Of a stretch of DNA of 5,442 nucleotides, positions 4,407-5,442 are shown piece by piece. Numbering within the stretch: position 1 is the stretch's first letter; each line of letters opens with the position of its first letter. The stretch spans positions 1 to 5,442 of the forward strand of contig JACDAF010000058.1 in NCBI GenBank assembly GCA_013695575.1, read 5' to 3'. The position numbers were made by a program, and so were the translations under genes. The stretch is from Chloroflexota bacterium. Its GTDB lineage: Bacteria > Chloroflexota > Limnocylindria > P2-11E. The notes under the pieces were generated by a model. The model ran no database searches. It was not told the DNA's origin and worked only from the letters and a program-made list of their open reading frames with translations.

Positions 4407-4418
4407 CTCGGATCCGAG
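4407..4418. promoter_or_regulatory. 12-bp perfect palindrome in the divergent spacer (operator candidate)
   Basis: CTCGGATCCGAG is its own reverse complement. It lies just upstream of the DM13 Shine-Dalgarno, within the probable 5' leader or promoter of the DM13-nth operon. A dimeric repressor site is possible. Short palindromes also occur by chance, and no second copy was seen in the window. Confidence 0.35.
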
Positions 4419-4452
4419 CCTGCCGGGCGAGCATGACCGGAGGATGACGGCG

Positions 4453-4469
4453 TGTCACGGCGCTGTCAC
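4453..4469 (+). promoter_or_regulatory. 11-bp-phased TGTCAC direct repeat, Pho-box-like regulator site
   Basis: TGTCAC occurs at 4453-4458 and 4464-4469, exactly 11 bp apart, separated by GGCGC. OmpR/PhoB-family regulators bind head-to-tail repeats with 11-bp phasing, and the E. coli PhoB box uses CTGTCA repeats. The site lies 28-44 bases before the response-regulator start and between the two divergent operons. It is therefore a natural candidate for autoregulation and perhaps for control of the DM13 operon. Confidence 0.5.
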
Positions 4470-4496
4470 ACGGCAGGCACAGGCTGCGCGACTACG

Positions 4497-5234
4497 ATGC
4501 GAGCGACGGTGGCCCATCCGGCGGCGCGGCGCGACCTCGATGACGCGCGTCCGATCCTGGTCGTCGACGACGACGCGAAGATCATCCAGCTCGTCCGCGC
4601 CTACCTCGAGCGTGAGGGCTTCGCGGTGATCCACGCGCGCGATGGCCGTGAGGCCCTGGAGGCGGCCCGCGAGCACGATCCGCGACTCGTCGTGCTCGAC
4701 CTCATGCTTCCCGAGATCGATGGCCTCGCCGTCACACGCGCGCTTCGCGGTGACTCCAGCGTCCCGATCCTCATGCTGTCCGCGCGCGGAACCACGGCGG
4801 ACCGCGTATTCGGCATCAACGAGGGCGCGGACGACTATCTGCCGAAGCCCTTCTCTCCGGCCGAGCTCGTCGTGCGGGTGAAGGCGATCCTCCGGCGCAC
4901 CGAGCGGAGCGACCACGCGTCAGAGCCGCTGAGGCACCGCGACCTCACGATCGATCCGGACCGCCACGAGGTCACGCGGGCCGGGGCGCCGATCTCGCTC
5001 ACACGAGCCGAGTTCCGCCTGCTCCTCGCGCTCGTGCGCGCGGACGGCCGGATCCTCTCACGCGAGTCGCTCCTCGACGCGCTGTATGGCGAGGCGGATG
5101 CCGCGGTCCTCGACCGCACGGTTGACGTGTACGTCCGGCGGCTGCGGGAGAAGCTCGGCGACGACGCCGACTCCCCGCGGTACGTCATGACCGTTCGCGG
5201 CGTCGGCTACCGGGCGGCGGGCGGCCCGGACTGA
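4497..5234 (+). CDS. OmpR/PhoB-family DNA-binding response regulator
   Basis: This 245-aa cytoplasmic transcription regulator is controlled by phosphorylation from a partner histidine kinase, presumably the next gene. The receiver domain covers about residues 19-135. The acidic pocket is D24-D26 (LVVDDD), the phospho-acceptor D68 (VVLDLMLPEIDG), the switch serine S95 (MLSARG) and the conserved lysine K117 (YLPKPF). The winged-helix DNA-binding domain covers about 145-240 (LTIDPDRHEV, LTRAEFRLLLAL, ILSRESLLDALYG, RTVDVYVRRLREKLGDD and the wing TVRGVGYRA). ATG 4497 is chosen. An in-frame GTG at 4452 would add 15 residues of poor sequence and lie inside the direct repeat, and GTG 4509 is also possible. 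No Shine-Dalgarno precedes any of them, so a leaderless message is conceivable. The signal sensed cannot be told from the sequence; the upstream TGTCAC repeats only hint at PhoB-like site preference. Confidence 0.93.
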   Translation: MRATVAHPAARRDLDDARPILVVDDDAKIIQLVRAYLEREGFAVIHARDGREALEAAREHDPRLVVLDLMLPEIDGLAVTRALRGDSSVPILMLSARGTTADRVFGINEGADDYLPKPFSPAELVVRVKAILRRTERSDHASEPLRHRDLTIDPDRHEVTRAGAPISLTRAEFRLLLALVRADGRILSRESLLDALYGEADAAVLDRTVDVYVRRLREKLGDDADSPRYVMTVRGVGYRAAGGPD

Positions 5235-5442
5235 GCAGCCTGCTGCGCGGGATCGCCGCGCGCATCGCGCTCGCCTCCCTCGCGGTCGCGACGAGCGCGG
5301 TTGCGGTCCTGGCGATCGGCGTCCTCGGGGTGGCCGCCGTCGAGTTCCAGCGCCTGATGGTCGAGCACGGCGAGACCGCGGCCGCATCCAGGGACATGTT
5401 CGACCACAGCGTCCAGCAGTCGTTCATCGCCGCCGCCGTCAT
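5231..5442 (+). CDS. Sensor histidine kinase, N-terminal part (cut by window edge)
   Basis: The open frame continues past the right edge (70 codons plus two bases). It begins LSSLLRGIAARIALASLAVA, followed by a first transmembrane helix at about residues 10-33. A short extracytoplasmic loop (EFQRLMVEHGETAAASRDMFDHSVQQ) leads into a second hydrophobic segment starting SFIAAAVI. This layout, with the MFDxSV segment next to the second helix, is typical of HAMP-type sensor kinases paired with OmpR-family regulators. The catalytic domains lie outside the window, so the kinase call rests on topology and on position directly after the response regulator. No ATG, GTG or TTG is found in frame near the start. 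CTG 5231, overlapping the regulator's TGA as CTGA, or CTG 5240/5243, is the likely start. Confidence 0.72.
   Translation, partial: MSSLLRGIAARIALASLAVATSAVAVLAIGVLGVAAVEFQRLMVEHGETAAASRDMFDHSVQQSFIAAAV

Overview
The window is a high-GC bacterial chromosomal segment with strong G/C at third codon positions, dense gene packing and several stop/start overlaps. Gene content suggests a Chloroflexota-like or actinobacterium-like lineage: a SigR/RsrA-type sigma/anti-sigma pair, tandem membrane-anchored DM13 proteins, two endonuclease III paralogs and a tiny Lys/Ala peptide. This placement is an inference from gene content; there is no rRNA or other taxonomic marker.

Left part (1-1097, minus strand). 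A DUF1905/YdeI-type protein runs off the left edge. Upstream of it lies an endonuclease III-like HhH-GPD iron-sulfur glycosylase. The first gene appears to carry a one-base shift at a run of seven G (381-387), which separates its usual N-terminal strand from the rest.

Centre-left (1098-2268, plus strand). A divergent 58-bp spacer holds a near-consensus SigR-type promoter (GCGAAT-N18-GTT) directly before an ECF sigma factor of the SigR/SigH type. The sigma gene overlaps by ATGA with a 78-aa RsrA-like zinc anti-sigma factor. Together they form an apparent thiol-oxidation-responsive, self-activating switch. A separate short unit follows: a TTGACA-containing promoter candidate, a very strong Shine-Dalgarno, a 19-aa peptide that is more than half lysine, and a textbook intrinsic terminator.

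Centre (2294-4385). A 96-aa three-helix membrane protein on the plus strand overlaps, tail to tail, a canonical endonuclease III on the minus strand. The nth gene is last in a minus-strand operon that begins with two tandem paralogs. Both are single-pass membrane proteins with an extracytoplasmic DM13 domain and its conserved WCRxF cysteine motif. The second DM13 stop codon overlaps the probable nth start.

Right part (4386-5442, plus strand). A spacer with a 12-bp palindrome and an 11-bp-phased TGTCAC direct repeat separates the DM13 operon from a divergent OmpR/PhoB-type response regulator. That gene is followed without a gap by a sensor histidine kinase, cut by the right edge, whose frame has no usable ATG/GTG/TTG and seems to begin at a CTG overlapping the regulator's stop codon.

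The common thread is redox and DNA maintenance: a thiol-sensing sigma switch, two Fe-S base-excision enzymes and predicted redox-active DM13 domains. No mobile element, CRISPR array, tRNA or rRNA was seen.
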